Assembly (NCBI RefSeq): GCF_019175285.1
Contig: NC_056522.1
Coordinates: forward strand, 321,273,196-321,337,195
From: Sceloporus undulatus
Lineage: Eukaryota; Chordata; Lepidosauria; Squamata; Phrynosomatidae
Reading direction: 5' to 3'
Length of the DNA stretch: 64,000 bases
Positions 33,913 to 44,768 of this stretch are shown here, in pieces (position 1 is the first letter of the stretch; every line of letters begins with the position of its first letter). The notes beneath the pieces are model-generated. The model did no database searches. It saw nothing but the letters and a program-made list of their open reading frames with translations, and was not told the DNA's origin. A program made the translations under genes and the position numbers.

Positions 33913-34112
33913 TGGTGACCAGATGTCCTCTTTTTTAAGGACATGTCCTGCATTCCAACTTTTTGTTGAGTAATTCCAAAATGTCCTCCACTTTGAGCAC
34001 GACTAAGAAGCATGAATTTACATTTATATTAGTGGTTTTAGCTTTTATTTTGTAATGTCCTACATTTTGAGGGGTCCTTGTCCTTCTTTGCGGTGATGAC
34101 ATCTGGTCACTC
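33913..34112. mobile_element. fold-back MITE, 'ggtgaccagatgtcctc' ends
   Basis: Starts GGTGACCAGATGTCCTC and ends GACATCTGGTCAC, which are inverted copies. The interior 'atgtcctccactttgagca' is shared with 20800-21040. Confidence 0.75.
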
Positions 34113-34384
34113 TGCCTTTGGACTGTTAGGGCTTGGTTCATCTGGCCTCCAAAACAATCACATAAACACACTGGGAAGCAACAATGATGCTTTGTCTTAC
34201 AGTAATGTCTAGAGGGTGAACAATATGAGGAGTGATTTAGGGAGCAGAGCAGTGGTGAAATAGGGGGGTGCGGGTGTGTGGACTGTACTGGATGACACCC
34301 CAGAAGAAGGGGGACACCCAATCCCCCCCCCGCATCTTGTTGCCATGGCCTCATGAAGAGAACAATAATGCTGCTGCTGCTGCT

Positions 34385-34503
34385 GCTGTCTTCAAGAGCC
34401 CCACTTTATATTGTTGCTTTATATTGTTTTATTGATATGTGTGTAGTCTGCACTAAGATTAAACAGCGGAGGCTATAAATACATAAGTAAACAAATAAAT
34501 AAA
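34385..34503 (+). repeat. L2-type tail next to the RMDN3 acceptor
   Basis: 'ttatattgttttattgatat', then 'ggaggctataaatacataag' and an (AAAT)n end at 34503. Only 24 bases separate it from the exon 2 acceptor. Confidence 0.5.
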
Positions 34504-34527
34504 TGTGGTCTGTTTGATTTGTTTCAG

Positions 34528-34647
34528 ATGCATCATGTCCAGAATGGGAGCCTTACGTGTGGGACTTGGTGTGGTCTTGGGAGCAGCTGCAGGAATAGGT
34601 CTATTCTACTACTTCTACAAACAAAAGAGAAAAAAACCCTGGCATAA
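34528..34647 (+). promoter_or_regulatory. RMDN3: overlapping upstream ORF of RMDN3
   Basis: The exon opens with an ATG 7 bases before the RMDN3 start, in another frame. It runs 39 codons to a TAA at 34645-34647, so it overlaps the main frame. If exon 1 ends ...TTTTAGT, this ATG has A at -3. It could lower initiation at the main ATG. Confidence 0.4.
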
Positions 34648-34736
34648 AGGAGAACCCAGACCTCAAGATTTACAGAGTCAGAACAATGCACTAGACCCTC
34701 AGGAACATATAGAAATTATGCAGCCTCATAATCAGG
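34535..34736 (+). CDS. RMDN3: RMDN3 exon 2 (first coding exon)
   Basis: RMDN3 (PTPIP51/FAM82A2) is an outer mitochondrial membrane protein that binds VAPB and ORP5/8 on the ER, tethers the two organelles and transfers lipid. This exon starts at ATG 34535 (MSRMGALRVGLGVVLGAA...), matching the known MSR-x-GAL start. Residues 5-27 are a hydrophobic, glycine-rich membrane anchor, followed by KQKRKK, the basic flank expected of a signal-anchored outer-membrane protein. It has 67 codons plus one base and donor G|GTAGGA. The joined coding exons in this window give 428 codons in one frame against about 470 for human RMDN3. An out-of-frame ATG lies 7 bases upstream (34528). Confidence 0.95.
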
Positions 34737-35750
34737 GTAGGATGGTGATTGTCATGTTTTATTTTGTACGTTTGTTTGTTTGTTTTAAATAAATGTGATA
34801 GTTCTTTGTGTTTGTTTCTTTTGAGGAGTTTACTACGTCAACTACAGCTCTATTGCTAACTTTACCAAACAAGCATATATTAAAAGATTTTGATTGTTTG
34901 CTGTTTAGCAACTGTCTACAACTTCCATTCCACAACACTTTCTACACATTAAGTTGAATGCATAGAAAAGCAGGAGCAGGCTTGCATAGTACAGCAGCAT
35001 GATTTCCAACTGGCATGTGTTCTGTTTAATATCACAGAGCAGATTTGAGGTGAATGTGGTAGGCTGTAAAGGTAAGTCTGTTCCTCCAATGGTATCAGTT
35101 CTGCTAATAGATATGCACAATTGGATTTCATCCCATGTGCCCAGTTTAGCCCTGTGCATGTCAAGGATATTTTCTGTATACTCGAGAGCCTGGACAACAT
35201 TTTTATATGAGTGTTTTAAGCTGAATGTGTGGAGGATCCCTTATCATTTAAACCCCCATACTAGTTGTTATCATTGCTATTAATGTAAATATGTTTGTAG
35301 TTTTATGGGAAATATCTGTATGGGGATGTTTTTGCTAAAGCAGATACACTTCTAAGTTCTTTGTTCTGACTAATTTAAATTGATACATTATAGCTATTCC
35401 TAGTCTAGAGAGGATCATATTGTACTTGTCGTTGCTATGCTGTTGTAGAGGAAGCTTGACAAACCTAATTCAACATCTGAAACATGGCTAAATATAAATA
35501 TACAGGGATTTTAAGAGCTACCAGTATCAAAGTCCTCTGCCTGGATGGCTCACTCTGTCATTTTCACTTTCCTGTATTTGTTTTTTTTTTAATTCCAAGT
35601 TGTTTCTGTGTGACTTATGAAGAAATCAGTAACTTCTAAAAAGCTCATATACCCCAAGTCTAAAATTCCTTAGAATTAAGCAGCAACAACATATATTGTA
35701 CCGTGATGGTGAAATAGTCCTATTGTAGCTAATTTCTTCTCTCACTTTAG
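34737..35750 (+). other. RMDN3: RMDN3 intron 2
   Basis: About 1 kb, from donor GTAGGA to acceptor CTTTAG. AT-rich, with no clear repeat. Confidence 0.85.
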
Positions 35751-35946
35751 TTCCGTTGATGAGAACAGGACCAGTAGAGGGTGGTGATAATATACTATAT
35801 ACATCTCTTCTAACACGTGAAGAACAAGCTGAAGTGCTGAACCGTTTGGACTTTCTGCTTAGAAGCCTTATAGATTTGCGAAATGAAGTGGAAGAGCTAC
35901 GGAATAGCCTGCAGGGTTTAGCAGGAGAGATTATTGGAGAAGTCAG
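35751..35946 (+). CDS. RMDN3: RMDN3 exon 3 (coiled coil)
   Basis: Residues about 68-132. Reads [14 protein letters not shown], then [20 protein letters not shown] and [19 protein letters not shown]. Leucines spaced as heptads over residues 90-125 form the coiled coil known in this protein. Closest to human RMDN3 in the stretch EVEELR-SL-GLAGEI-GEVR. Phase: one base is taken from exon 2 (G|TT, Val) and AG|G (Arg) is split to exon 4. Confidence 0.95.
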
Positions 35947-37556
35947 GTTGGTGTAAAGCTACTCTCAGTGACAATACAGGTTGCTGAAGATCTTCCAATC
36001 AGAGACAGACTGAACCAAATTTTGAGTGCAATTAATATTTGTCTTACTATTGACTGTAGAGGGTAATTCTTCCAGAGTAAATTTACTGAAGTGCTGCTCA
36101 GATAGATACGTCTCTCCTGACCTTCCATAGCTCCCCAGGGGAGCTATTGTGAATTCCCTAACCTCAAATAAATTCCAGCCCATATGAGGACAAGCCATAT
36201 GAGTCTCACACTCTTGAGGGCAGAGAAATAATTATGGAAACTTTGATACTAGGAGAATCCTGGAATACTTTCCTATCCCTCCTTAGAACTCAGTCCTCTT
36301 TATTAAAGGGATGAAAAAAGAATGAACTAAAATACCCCCTGTCACTTTAGACTTCTATCTGGATATTGTGACAAACATATGGCTGCACACCCATCAATAT
36401 GGAGCCCTGGTGGCGCAGTGGTTAAATGCCTGTATTGCAGCCATTTACTCAAAACCACAAGGTTGCGAGTTCAAGACCAGCAAAAGGGCCCAAGCTCGAC
36501 TCAGGCTTGCATCCTTCCGAGGTCACTAAAATGAGTACCCAGACTGTTGGGGGCAAATTAGCTTACTTGCTAATTAGCTTACTTGCTGCTTACCGCTATG
36601 ATCTTTGGAATAGCGGTATATAAATAAAACAAATTATTATTATTATCTTGGAAAGATTAAAGTATTTTGAACTGATTTTAGTGGTATAATATGGTGTGGT
36701 TCTACTATTGTTCATAACTGAATTATATTGCTGTTTATCTGGTGCAGCAGGAGGGGTTGACAAACTTTGTAAATTTTTGAATTGAATCTTCCTGTTACTT
36801 TGCAGATTGCTTTTATATCTGCACACTGTCACAGGAATAATACTGAAGCTGTGGAGGTATTGAACTCTCAAAAGCTGTGAAGATGCTTAACACACTTGTC
36901 CTTACAAAGATACTTACTTTTCGCACACTCTTCCTTTTCTTTAGCTATTCATAATGTGAAGGCTCTGTCTTCTCTATACTAAGCAGTGTTTTACATTAGA
37001 ATCCATTCAGTCATCTATAATAACAAAACACTTTGTCAATATCAAAGATTACTATGACCGCAAAGGAACACTGATATGAAGCAGACTTTAGTATGGGTTA
37101 GAATTAAATGTGAAGTTTACCAACAGAAAACCTAATATTGTAGAAAGTGCAAATACTCAAACTAGTGCACTGGAATGCTGCTTGAATAGAACTGTTGAAT
37201 ATCCAGTGTTAAAGTTCCTAGTTTCAAAAGAAAGTGAATTTATACCCTGCTGCTCCTCATAAAACCCCAGAGCAGTTAACACAGTTAAAAGTCACAAATT
37301 ACAAATATTATTTTCAGCATTCCTTCTTAATTGTAGTTGGTAATACAGTGAAATCTTTATATTAAATCATGTAAATATTGTGGTATATGCAACCTTATAT
37401 GCTATGTATCAATGATTAAAGGTCTCATTTATAGTAGGATTCATTCTAAGTTTTACTAAGCAAGATGGGATGATTTTATTGGTTAAGCAGGGGAGAGTTA
37501 AAAAGGACCAAAGAATGAAATAGCATAACCTTTCACCATATTAACTCCTCTTCCAG
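35947..37556 (+). other. RMDN3: RMDN3 intron 3
   Basis: 1.6 kb. Holds one tRNA-derived SINE (36400-36648); the rest is plain AT-rich sequence. Confidence 0.85.
36400..36648 (+). repeat. tRNA-derived SINE with intact A and B boxes
   Basis: Starts 'ggagccctggtggcgcagtg' (A box TGGCGCAGTGG) with B box GGTTGCGAGTTCAAGACC (36462-36479). The body is 'gagtacccagactgttgggg'. The end is 'gaatagcggtatataaataa' then (ATT)n. A different family from the Bov-B-tailed SINEs here, and relatively well preserved. Confidence 0.85.
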
Positions 37557-37703
37557 GTCCCATCTAGAAGACAGCCAAAAGGTTATTCGGCGAAGACGTT
37601 TTCCATATCCCAGAGAAAGAAGTGATTCTACAGGATCTAGCTCTATATATTTCACAACGAGCTCAGGAACAGTCAATACAGATGATGGGGAAAGTGAAGG
37701 AGG
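37557..37703 (+). CDS. RMDN3: RMDN3 exon 4 (FFAT region)
   Basis: Residues about 133-181: the basic patch [20 protein letters not shown], then SIYFTTSSG (residues 162-170). This matches the FFAT-like VYFTASS motif with which human PTPIP51 binds the MSP domains of VAPB and MOSPD2. Phosphorylation of the Thr is known to matter in human. The position of that Thr is kept (T166). An acidic stretch (DDGESEG) follows. Donor GTGAGC; phase 2 into exon 5. Confidence 0.95.
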
Positions 37704-38231
37704 GTGAGCAAACACTAGTTCAAACTTTAAAAAAAAATTGAAGCAAAGACTAATTTAAAAGATAAACCTATGGCAAAATGTAGTGTGCAATGTAAATGAT
37801 CTAATTTTGTATTTATATTATAACATAGTGGCTTATTCATGTATCTTGTTTTAATTCATATTTTAATCTTGGGTTCCATTCAGGAAAATGCCAGGCTATT
37901 AAATAAACAAATAAAGTGAATATTAAGCCTTTTGGCTGGAAAGTTCAGAAAGAAATGTTTTTCAAGACAGTTATCTATATTTAAGTATGTTATGGTTGAC
38001 AGGGTGATATTAATTCATAGCAGAATGCTGCTCTGGGTTGTATATGTACCACTTGAACAGCTGTTTTTGCAGATCACAGCAGCAAATTTGCTAGCAGTGA
38101 GGAACATCTAGAAGTGCTAGAAATGGGGAGAAAACTGATGTCTTGTTTCTGAAGGTTTTGCTAGCTGTGCTCCGTACATTGTTATTTTTCGTATTCATTG
38201 TGAATATGTTTAAAAAGCACTTAATTTCCTA

Positions 38232-38232
<1 letters not shown>

Positions 38233-38274
<42 letters not shown>

Positions 38275-38718
38275 TTTTATTTGTATTTTCCGCCTCTCCT
38301 TGTGGATCGATGTGGAATTACAGCAAAGAATAAAAACCACAATACAATACAAAATACAATGTTATCTAAAAATACAGTCAGTAAAATAACAGCAGTATTA
38401 CTACCAATCACTAAAAATGCCAAATCTTCATCAATTTTCCATGCTATCAAGTCAGAGTGGGAATGTTCCATAAAATCAGCTATAAAAGGTCAGGTGGATA
38501 GGCTCGCCGGAAGAGATCCGTCTTAAGTGCCTTTTTAAAGGCTTCTAAGATGATAATGAGACAGATCTCTTCCGGTAAGTTGTTCCATAATTTAGGGGTC
38601 GCGGCTGTAAACGTTTTATGGGAAGGTGCAGTTAGTCTAGTTTTCATATGTTCCAATAGTTTCTTCCCTGATGTTCTAAGAGTGCGGGGCGGATTGTGTA
38701 GGCAGAAGCATTCCGGTT
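38233..38718 (-). repeat. L2/CR1-like LINE 3' end
   Basis: The (AAT)n at 38233-38271 is the 3' tail of a - strand element. On - it reads RTLRTSGKKLLEHMKTRLT, TAATPKLWNNLPEEI and LKTDLFRRAYPPDLL. Related to 26218-26910. Truncated at the right by the GC-rich repeat. Confidence 0.75.
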
Positions 38719-38719
38719 G

Positions 38720-38942
38720 GGCCCCGGAAGTGGCACCGCGAGATGCTAGTTGCGCACTCGCGGCGTCACTTCCACCGCGCAATGTCCAGACGCTACGCGT
38801 CCGCGATGTCAAAATGGCGGCCCCCGTGTGGATGGACGTCGCCATTTTGCACGGCCTCGATCCGTACTAGGGTTGAGGGGCATCAGGAAGTGACGCCCCT
38901 TCCTAACCCTAGCAAGCCCCTTCGGCGCGTCTGTAACGTGCC
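38720..38942. repeat. CpG-rich multi-hairpin repeat, copy 1
   Basis: Starts 'gccccggaagtggc'. Successive inverted repeats: GGAAGTGgc/..CACTTCC; AAAATGGCG (38811-38819) with CGCCATTTT (38840-38848); CGTACTAGGGTT with TAACCCTAG. Many CpG sites. Clearly related to 58186-58395. No open frame is shared. Class unknown; the chained hairpins suggest a nonautonomous DNA element. Confidence 0.65.
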
Positions 38943-41900
38943 TTTGATGACTAACTAAAACCTTGCAATTGCTGAAATTCTGCCTTTCTGTCAAGGCACA
39001 GACTACAGAGTATTCTCACTGACCTTGGCCTGCACATACTGTACAGTGCAAAGTCAGATACATTTTCTTCTGTTTATTATTTTATTACAGTTTCTTCTAT
39101 AATACAGAGCTTCACCAAAGAGTGGGATCACAGTAATGATTAAATCCAAACTCTGACAACACTTTTCCTCTTGAGCCAATCAGTGATATTGTTGATAGTC
39201 TGAAGGACAGTTTGTGTGCAGCCCTGGATGTGGAATGATTGGGCAAAGCTGTGTGTATGTACACATGCATTTTCTTGTTCATCTAGAGCAGGGGTGGGAA
39301 GATGCAGCCCCCAGGCTACATGAAAACCCAAACTGTCTTTTGCTGCCTTCAAAATCCGCTCAAGTCTTCCCTAGTCACAGAGGCTTGAAACTGCCTGTCA
39401 CCAAAACTATGTCGCAGTGTGTCTCTCTGGTGCAGTTTGCTGGTAAAATTCAGCAGCAAAACATTCTAGCAGTTTGGTGCTATAGTGCAGATGTTTTCAA
39501 AGCATCAAGATACTTCATGCATTTCCTAGCTAGCTAACATCTAGACTTGGATGCAAGGATTGTAAGTCCACTACTGCTGTGATTTTATTCAATTACTATT
39601 GATTTATTTTAGAATTAGTTTAGAATTATTTTAATGAATTTAATCCTAAATAGTTCATATACATTTAATGAAAAGAATGATCAAAGTTAAGGAAACAAAC
39701 ATCTCCATTTATTTACATACAATGTACATTTGGCCTTCCGTGTCCATTTCTGCACCCATGGATTGAACCATCCACAGCTTGAAAATATTCCCATTCCCCA
39801 TTTAAGGTGCCACCTGGTACAGCCTCCCTCCCCCCCCCCAAGTGATGCCCCTGGTTAATATTTTAAAAAGCCTGTTTTGTTGCCCCCAATATATTTTCAT
39901 TTACATGTCACTAAAATGTAAGCAGTTGCTGCCCGTGAATTTAGAGTGATTAAATACTGTTTCTTCTTTCTGTATTTAAGTTAGTATTTGATGGCAAAAA
40001 ACTTTTAGCTGAGTAATGGGGTCTTAATGCTTAAAATCTTGTGTATTTATACCGTACATGTCAAAACTGTGTAACATTACACTGATTAAATTAGAATAAA
40101 CTGACAAAATGAATGTGCTCCAAAAAAATGTTTTTTAGCATGTCAGTATGTGGGTATGATGTGAGACAATAAAAAGAAAAATGGAATTGGCAGTTTGGTT
40201 TTGGAATTGGAACAGCTGAGGCTACACTATCTTAATAAATAACCAGTTGGAGAAGCTCCATATAGACTTTCTAAAAATAAATTCTTTGTTTTGTGCTTGA
40301 AACTCAAAACAGATCATTACTGCTAACATTACCCCCCAAAAAGCAAATAGGAGCACTCTGTAATGTAAAAGGTATTTTTAAAAGTTTCAGTTTGGCTTTG
40401 CACATGTATATAATTTAAAACATGTAGGAAAATTGTTTGCTTGATATTTTTAAACCTTCCTCTGCATGAATCTTTCTCTGCATTTTATATTTAGTGCGTA
40501 GACACTCCTGGCGTAGTGGTAGCAAAGTAACAAAAGCTATTAAAATTATTCTGTCTCAGTCCAGAATAGACTTCGAAATCTGATACGTGAGTCCTGTCTA
40601 GATGAATCTTTTAAACTGATTGGTGATGTGTCTACTGCAAATTAGCCAGACACTTTCCACCTGCTTATTCTGTTGCCCATGTGCCTTTCTCGACTTCATA
40701 AATTAATCTTGCTTAACAGGCAAGGTGTTTGTGCATTGGAAAGCTGTTCTTTTGATCCTTACAAGTTTGAGAACAACAATTTTGCATAGTACTAGGGAGC
40801 ATCTGTGGTGATCCTGACTCTATTTGACATGACTGTGATATTTTCCTTTGCTGCACAGCAGATTGTCCTTACTGGAATGTGCATGCTTTTAATTTCCTTT
40901 GTTTAGTTGTGTATGTCATGCATCGGGAAAATGTTTGTGTATTGTCTGTCTGCTTGTCCACTTGGGATTCAAAATTTAAATGCTAAGCAGTTTGTTATTA
41001 TCCAGAAGTATAGTTAATTATCCCTGACACATGACATCCTTCATGCTTTTTCACAGTTCTACTTGATCTAGTGACTAGGAAGCGGTGTACGTTCTGGGTA
41101 AAATCCAAATAATGGGTTCTGCTAAAGGAACTACTTCCAGCAGTAGAACTTGAAGTGAGAGACTTTCTTGCATTCCTACAGATCTTTCTGCTCTGCACAG
41201 TTAGACAACTAAATCTTCAGAGGTGAAGGATTATGCGGTAGAGGAGAAATTCCCATCACAAAAGTGGAGATCTACTCATTGGATTTCCTTTACCAGGATG
41301 GAATAGCTTTTAAGAAGAAGGCAGAACTGATACTGTTTGCATTTTTTATTTTATTTTGGTATAACAGATACATGCCTTGATTGAAGCTAATTCCCATCAG
41401 GATTAGTCTGGAAGTCATGTGAACAATGCCATTTGGGACTTTGTGAAATGATATTTTCAGAACTGATCAGTTGTATGTCTGTTTGAAAATGGGACTTCAT
41501 GCCTAGGCTAGCAAGTGGAAGCTATAAACAGTTATTTTCTTAATTATCATTCCTTGTATATTCTTTAAATTAAATAATTATCATTGCTTAAATATCATTT
41601 TAAAATGTGTTATTAGGCTGGGTCTCAGATTCATATGTGATTTGAACTGATGACCATGGCTGTGTATCATAGCTCCAAGAGGCAGGGTAGAATAATGTTT
41701 GCCTATTTTTCAGATACCAATACATAATTTAGTGCTAAATTATCTGCTTCCTCTGCCATTGATATCAAAGCTGTCTTGCTGTGTCAGATAGTTCAGGCTC
41801 TTGCTCTTTGTATATTAGCATTCTATGTCTTTTAAATTCTGTTTTATTCTGTACAAACTGTTGACTGAGTTTACACACAAGAATGAGCAGGATTTGTTGG

Positions 41901-42401
41901 TTCACACAGCCAGTTCATGCATTTTTAATCCTGTCCTTTTAATGCTGCTAATCCTGAAATCTTGGCTCTTCCCCCCCCCCAACAAACAAACAAAAAACAG
42001 GATTCATGAACCAAAAACCAATTTTGATTTGTAATCTTATCTTCTTTAAAGCGGAAAGTGGCAGGAATGTGGGTTCTCATAATATGGGAAACTTTCATTT
42101 TCTGGTTGAGTGAAGATATCTTACATTACAGATTCTCTTCATAACATTGACCTAATTGGTTAAGGCTGATGCACATAGTAATCCCAAATATCAGGAGCAC
42201 ATTAGATTGAAGAAAGATGATTTAGCAGCATCTGCTAGTAGGCACCAAACAGGCACAGACAAACCAAATGCACCAGCATATAGCTTTCACAGTAACTCCA
42301 GAATGTCAAGAAACCTAAATGTATATGCAGCCACTGCCATGAATATATAAAGAGAATGAGTGTGTTGTACATTTTGTATTCTTTTGTATCTTGGGTTAAA
42401 G

Positions 42402-42669
42402 GTACACCACAGCTAACGCAGAGTCTGATTATGATCGGGAGTCAGAGAAAGAGAGTGAGGAAGGAGATGATGAAATCAGTTGTGAAACAGTGAGGATGGC
42501 AAAAAGGGATTCCCTGGACCTTGTCAATGAGGATGATACCACCTTGACCATGGACTCTGCTGCACAAGAGGAACTTGGTCAGTTACTACAACAAGCAGAT
42601 CACTTGCACCAGGGGAATGACCAGGAGAAGAGAGAAGGATTCCAACTGCTGCTTAACAATAAACTAGTG
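42402..42669 (+). CDS. RMDN3: RMDN3 exon 5 (acidic linker, TPR start)
   Basis: Residues about 182-271. Opens [19 protein letters not shown], an acidic serine-rich linker, then [16 protein letters not shown] and the helix [19 protein letters not shown], then [13 protein letters not shown]. The last part begins the C-terminal TPR-like domain that in the human protein binds and transfers phospholipids. Matches human RMDN3 well. Ends at a codon boundary, donor GTAAAG. Confidence 0.95.
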
Positions 42670-43289
42670 GTAAAGTTCACTTTAGACATTTCCCAGAAAA
42701 ACTGAATTGAACAAACCAACAGGGGACAGCAGAACATGATGTTATGCAAAGTCTTGTCTCTACCACAATTTTAAACAAGACCACTTACCCAGCTGCAAAT
42801 TGCTTGTGCTCTGTGTAGTTAATTAAAGCCCAGAAAAGCTCCTGAGACTTGGCCTCTCTGAAAAATTATTCAGTTATATTTTGCCTCTTATACATTGAAG
42901 AGTACAGTCATTCAGTTAGTCATCTGATGTTGTTAAGTGAAATTGCAGCATCTGTGAAATGGATAATGAAGCTCTCCTGAGATATTTTACCCTGGATAGG
43001 CAGAATTGTTCAAGAAAATGTATATGCCAGTTTCTTCTAAATTGATGTAACAATTTTTCCCAAGCCTGTTAAAGAGAAGAAAAGTTCATCAAAATTTGTT
43101 GTGCCTTCATTTACATTCCTCTTGTATTCTTCTACTGATTAAGAAGTACTGTCTACCTTGGCTCTTATTACTGGGCTACCCCAAGAGCCTTGCATCCCAT
43201 TAAAACTTTGCCCATCCAACTGCTACAGTCTATTTGTTTAATTTTAAGTTGGACCTGCCATCTGAGTGTTGAAGATCACCACCCCAGAT

Positions 43290-43460
43290 AGAGTGGACCC
43301 TTCCCATCTATGAGGGGTTCAGTTGTGGCACTCTCCATGGATGTGGGAAAAAGTGGACACTCATGTCCCATATTATTGAATGGGTGGTAGTGTGTGTGTA
43401 TGTGTTCACATGCACACACCACTACTGAATAATATGAGGCATGGCATTCTGTGGATGATG
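43290..43460. mobile_element. mariner-like MITE
   Basis: 'gagtggacccttcccatcta', 'ctccatggatgtgggaaaaa' and the inner inverted repeat 'tattattgaatgggtggtag' against 'ccactactgaataatatg'. Probably related to the Tigger-like group. Confidence 0.45.
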
Positions 43461-43499
43461 AAATCAAAGCAAAATTAGGTTAATAAGCAACTATTTAAT

Positions 43500-43855
43500 T
43501 CTTAATCCAGGTAGTTGGGTTTCCATTTATTGGATTCATGTATGATCTGTCAGAACAGGTTAAGCCTGAAATCTTCTTGCAAGCCAAGATGATCAAATTG
43601 AGGCTGTTATGCTTTAGCCACATTATGAGAAGGCACAACTCATTAGAAAAGACAATCATGCTAGGAAAGTAGAAGGAAGCAAAAGGAGAGGAAGACAGCA
43701 TGCCATATGGATAGACTCAATCAGAGAAGTCATGGGCCTGGATTTGCAGAAACTAAGCAGAGCAGTGGAGAATAGGGGATCTTGGAGATGTCTCATCCAC
43801 ATTGTCACCATGAGTTGGGGTTGACTCGAGGGCAAACAAGCAACAAATAGTCTGT
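43500..43855 (+). repeat. Bov-B/RTE LINE 3' end
   Basis: Translated pieces QAKMIKLRLLCFSHIMRRHN and SLEKTIMLGK match the C-terminus of Bov-B reverse transcriptase (GHLMRR-DSLEKTLMLGK). The 3' end is 'gagttggggttgactcgagg'. Broken frame. Confidence 0.85.
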
Positions 43856-44354
43856 CATGATACATTTCTCATTACTGGAGTTGCAATCCATACTTTATAC
43901 TCAATAATATCTACTCATTCCAATTATACTTCTTTGTTACTTCATATAACGCTATGAAAATTTAGCTGTTCTCTGGTAACAGACATGCTGTTATGAAGCT
44001 GCACATTTAATTACTTCTGTCCTGATCAAAGAGTGTATCCAGTCCTCTGCAGTGCATATTGTGCACAGTATTGTTTGATGTACCACATCTAGTGCAGACA
44101 GTGGTATATAGTTGAAAGGCAAGCACAATGCCTCTGTGTAATTGCAGTTATTGTAAGCCTTCTAAAACGTTATTGCTAGTGCAGAGAATCATAGGATCGG
44201 TTTAACAGATTATAAACAATGTGTGCCCTACATGAAGTTGCTAGTCCTAATTATGGTAAATTGATTGACTCAAATGCTGAATGGTAAATCAATACTGATG
44301 TAAGTCCCAGTGGTCTGCTCTGCTTGGGACTAATACTTGGATTTTGGCCTGTGT

Positions 44355-44374
44355 CCCCCCCCCCCCCCCCCCTA
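44355..44374. repeat. C20 homopolymer
   Basis: Twenty C in a row. The length is likely to be uncertain in any read set. Confidence 0.9.
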
Positions 44375-44665
44375 GTAGCTTTTCCCAGTAATTCATAAAT
44401 ATACAGTACTTGACTTTTGGACTTTGTTCCTATACTACTTTAAAATCAGTGCTGTAGCAATATATTGCACTATGATACTTCACATCAACAGAGAGGAGTT
44501 TATCATAGAACATTTCAATACAAATCTCTACAAAGCAGTTAAAATCTAAACAAAATGTGATTAGTTAGATTTTAGATTTTGTTATACGTTGGAATTGAAA
44601 ATCATACTTGCCTATAATCTCAAATCACTAAAATACAAGTGAACCAATATCTATTCTTTCCACAG

Positions 44666-44768
44666 TATGGAGACAAGCAAGATTTTGTTTGGCGTCTGGC
44701 CCGAGCATATAGTGATATGTGTGAAATCACAGAAGATGCAGATGAGAAGAAATCCTATGCATCTGATG
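44666..44768 (+). CDS. RMDN3: RMDN3 exon 6 (TPR)
   Basis: Residues about 272-305: [20 protein letters not shown], then [10 protein letters not shown]. The W-R-L-A-R-A-Y helix is a hallmark of RMDN-family TPR repeats. Acceptor TTCCACAG, donor G|GTAAGA, phase 1. Confidence 0.95.

Larger units (their letters stand above)
32310..34527 (+). other. RMDN3: RMDN3 intron 1 (inferred)
   Basis: Donor GTAAGT at 32310 and acceptor TTTGATTTGTTTCAG ending at 34527. It is almost entirely repeats: a half MITE (32336-32442), a SINE (32447-32620), fold-back MITEs (32700-32895, 33125-33300, 33303-33540, 33545-33712, 33913-34112), a (CTG)n at 34370-34388 and an L2 tail (34385-34503). Confidence 0.65.
37704..42401 (+). 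other. RMDN3: RMDN3 intron 4
   Basis: 4.7 kb. An L2 tail (37800-37915), a LINE piece with (AAT)n (38233-38718), the CpG-rich multi-hairpin repeat (38720-38942), a hAT-like fragment near 39285-39340 and a mariner MITE fragment (39727-39800). From 39800 to 42400 I see no feature. Confidence 0.8.
42670..44665 (+). other. RMDN3: RMDN3 intron 5
   Basis: 2 kb. Holds a mariner-like MITE (43290-43460), a Bov-B 3' end (43500-43855) and a run of 20 C (44355-44374). Confidence 0.85.

Noticed and set aside
38550-38870. 106-codon open frame over the GC-rich repeat
   Set aside because: It spans antisense LINE and the hairpin repeat, and is not shared with the second copy at 58060.
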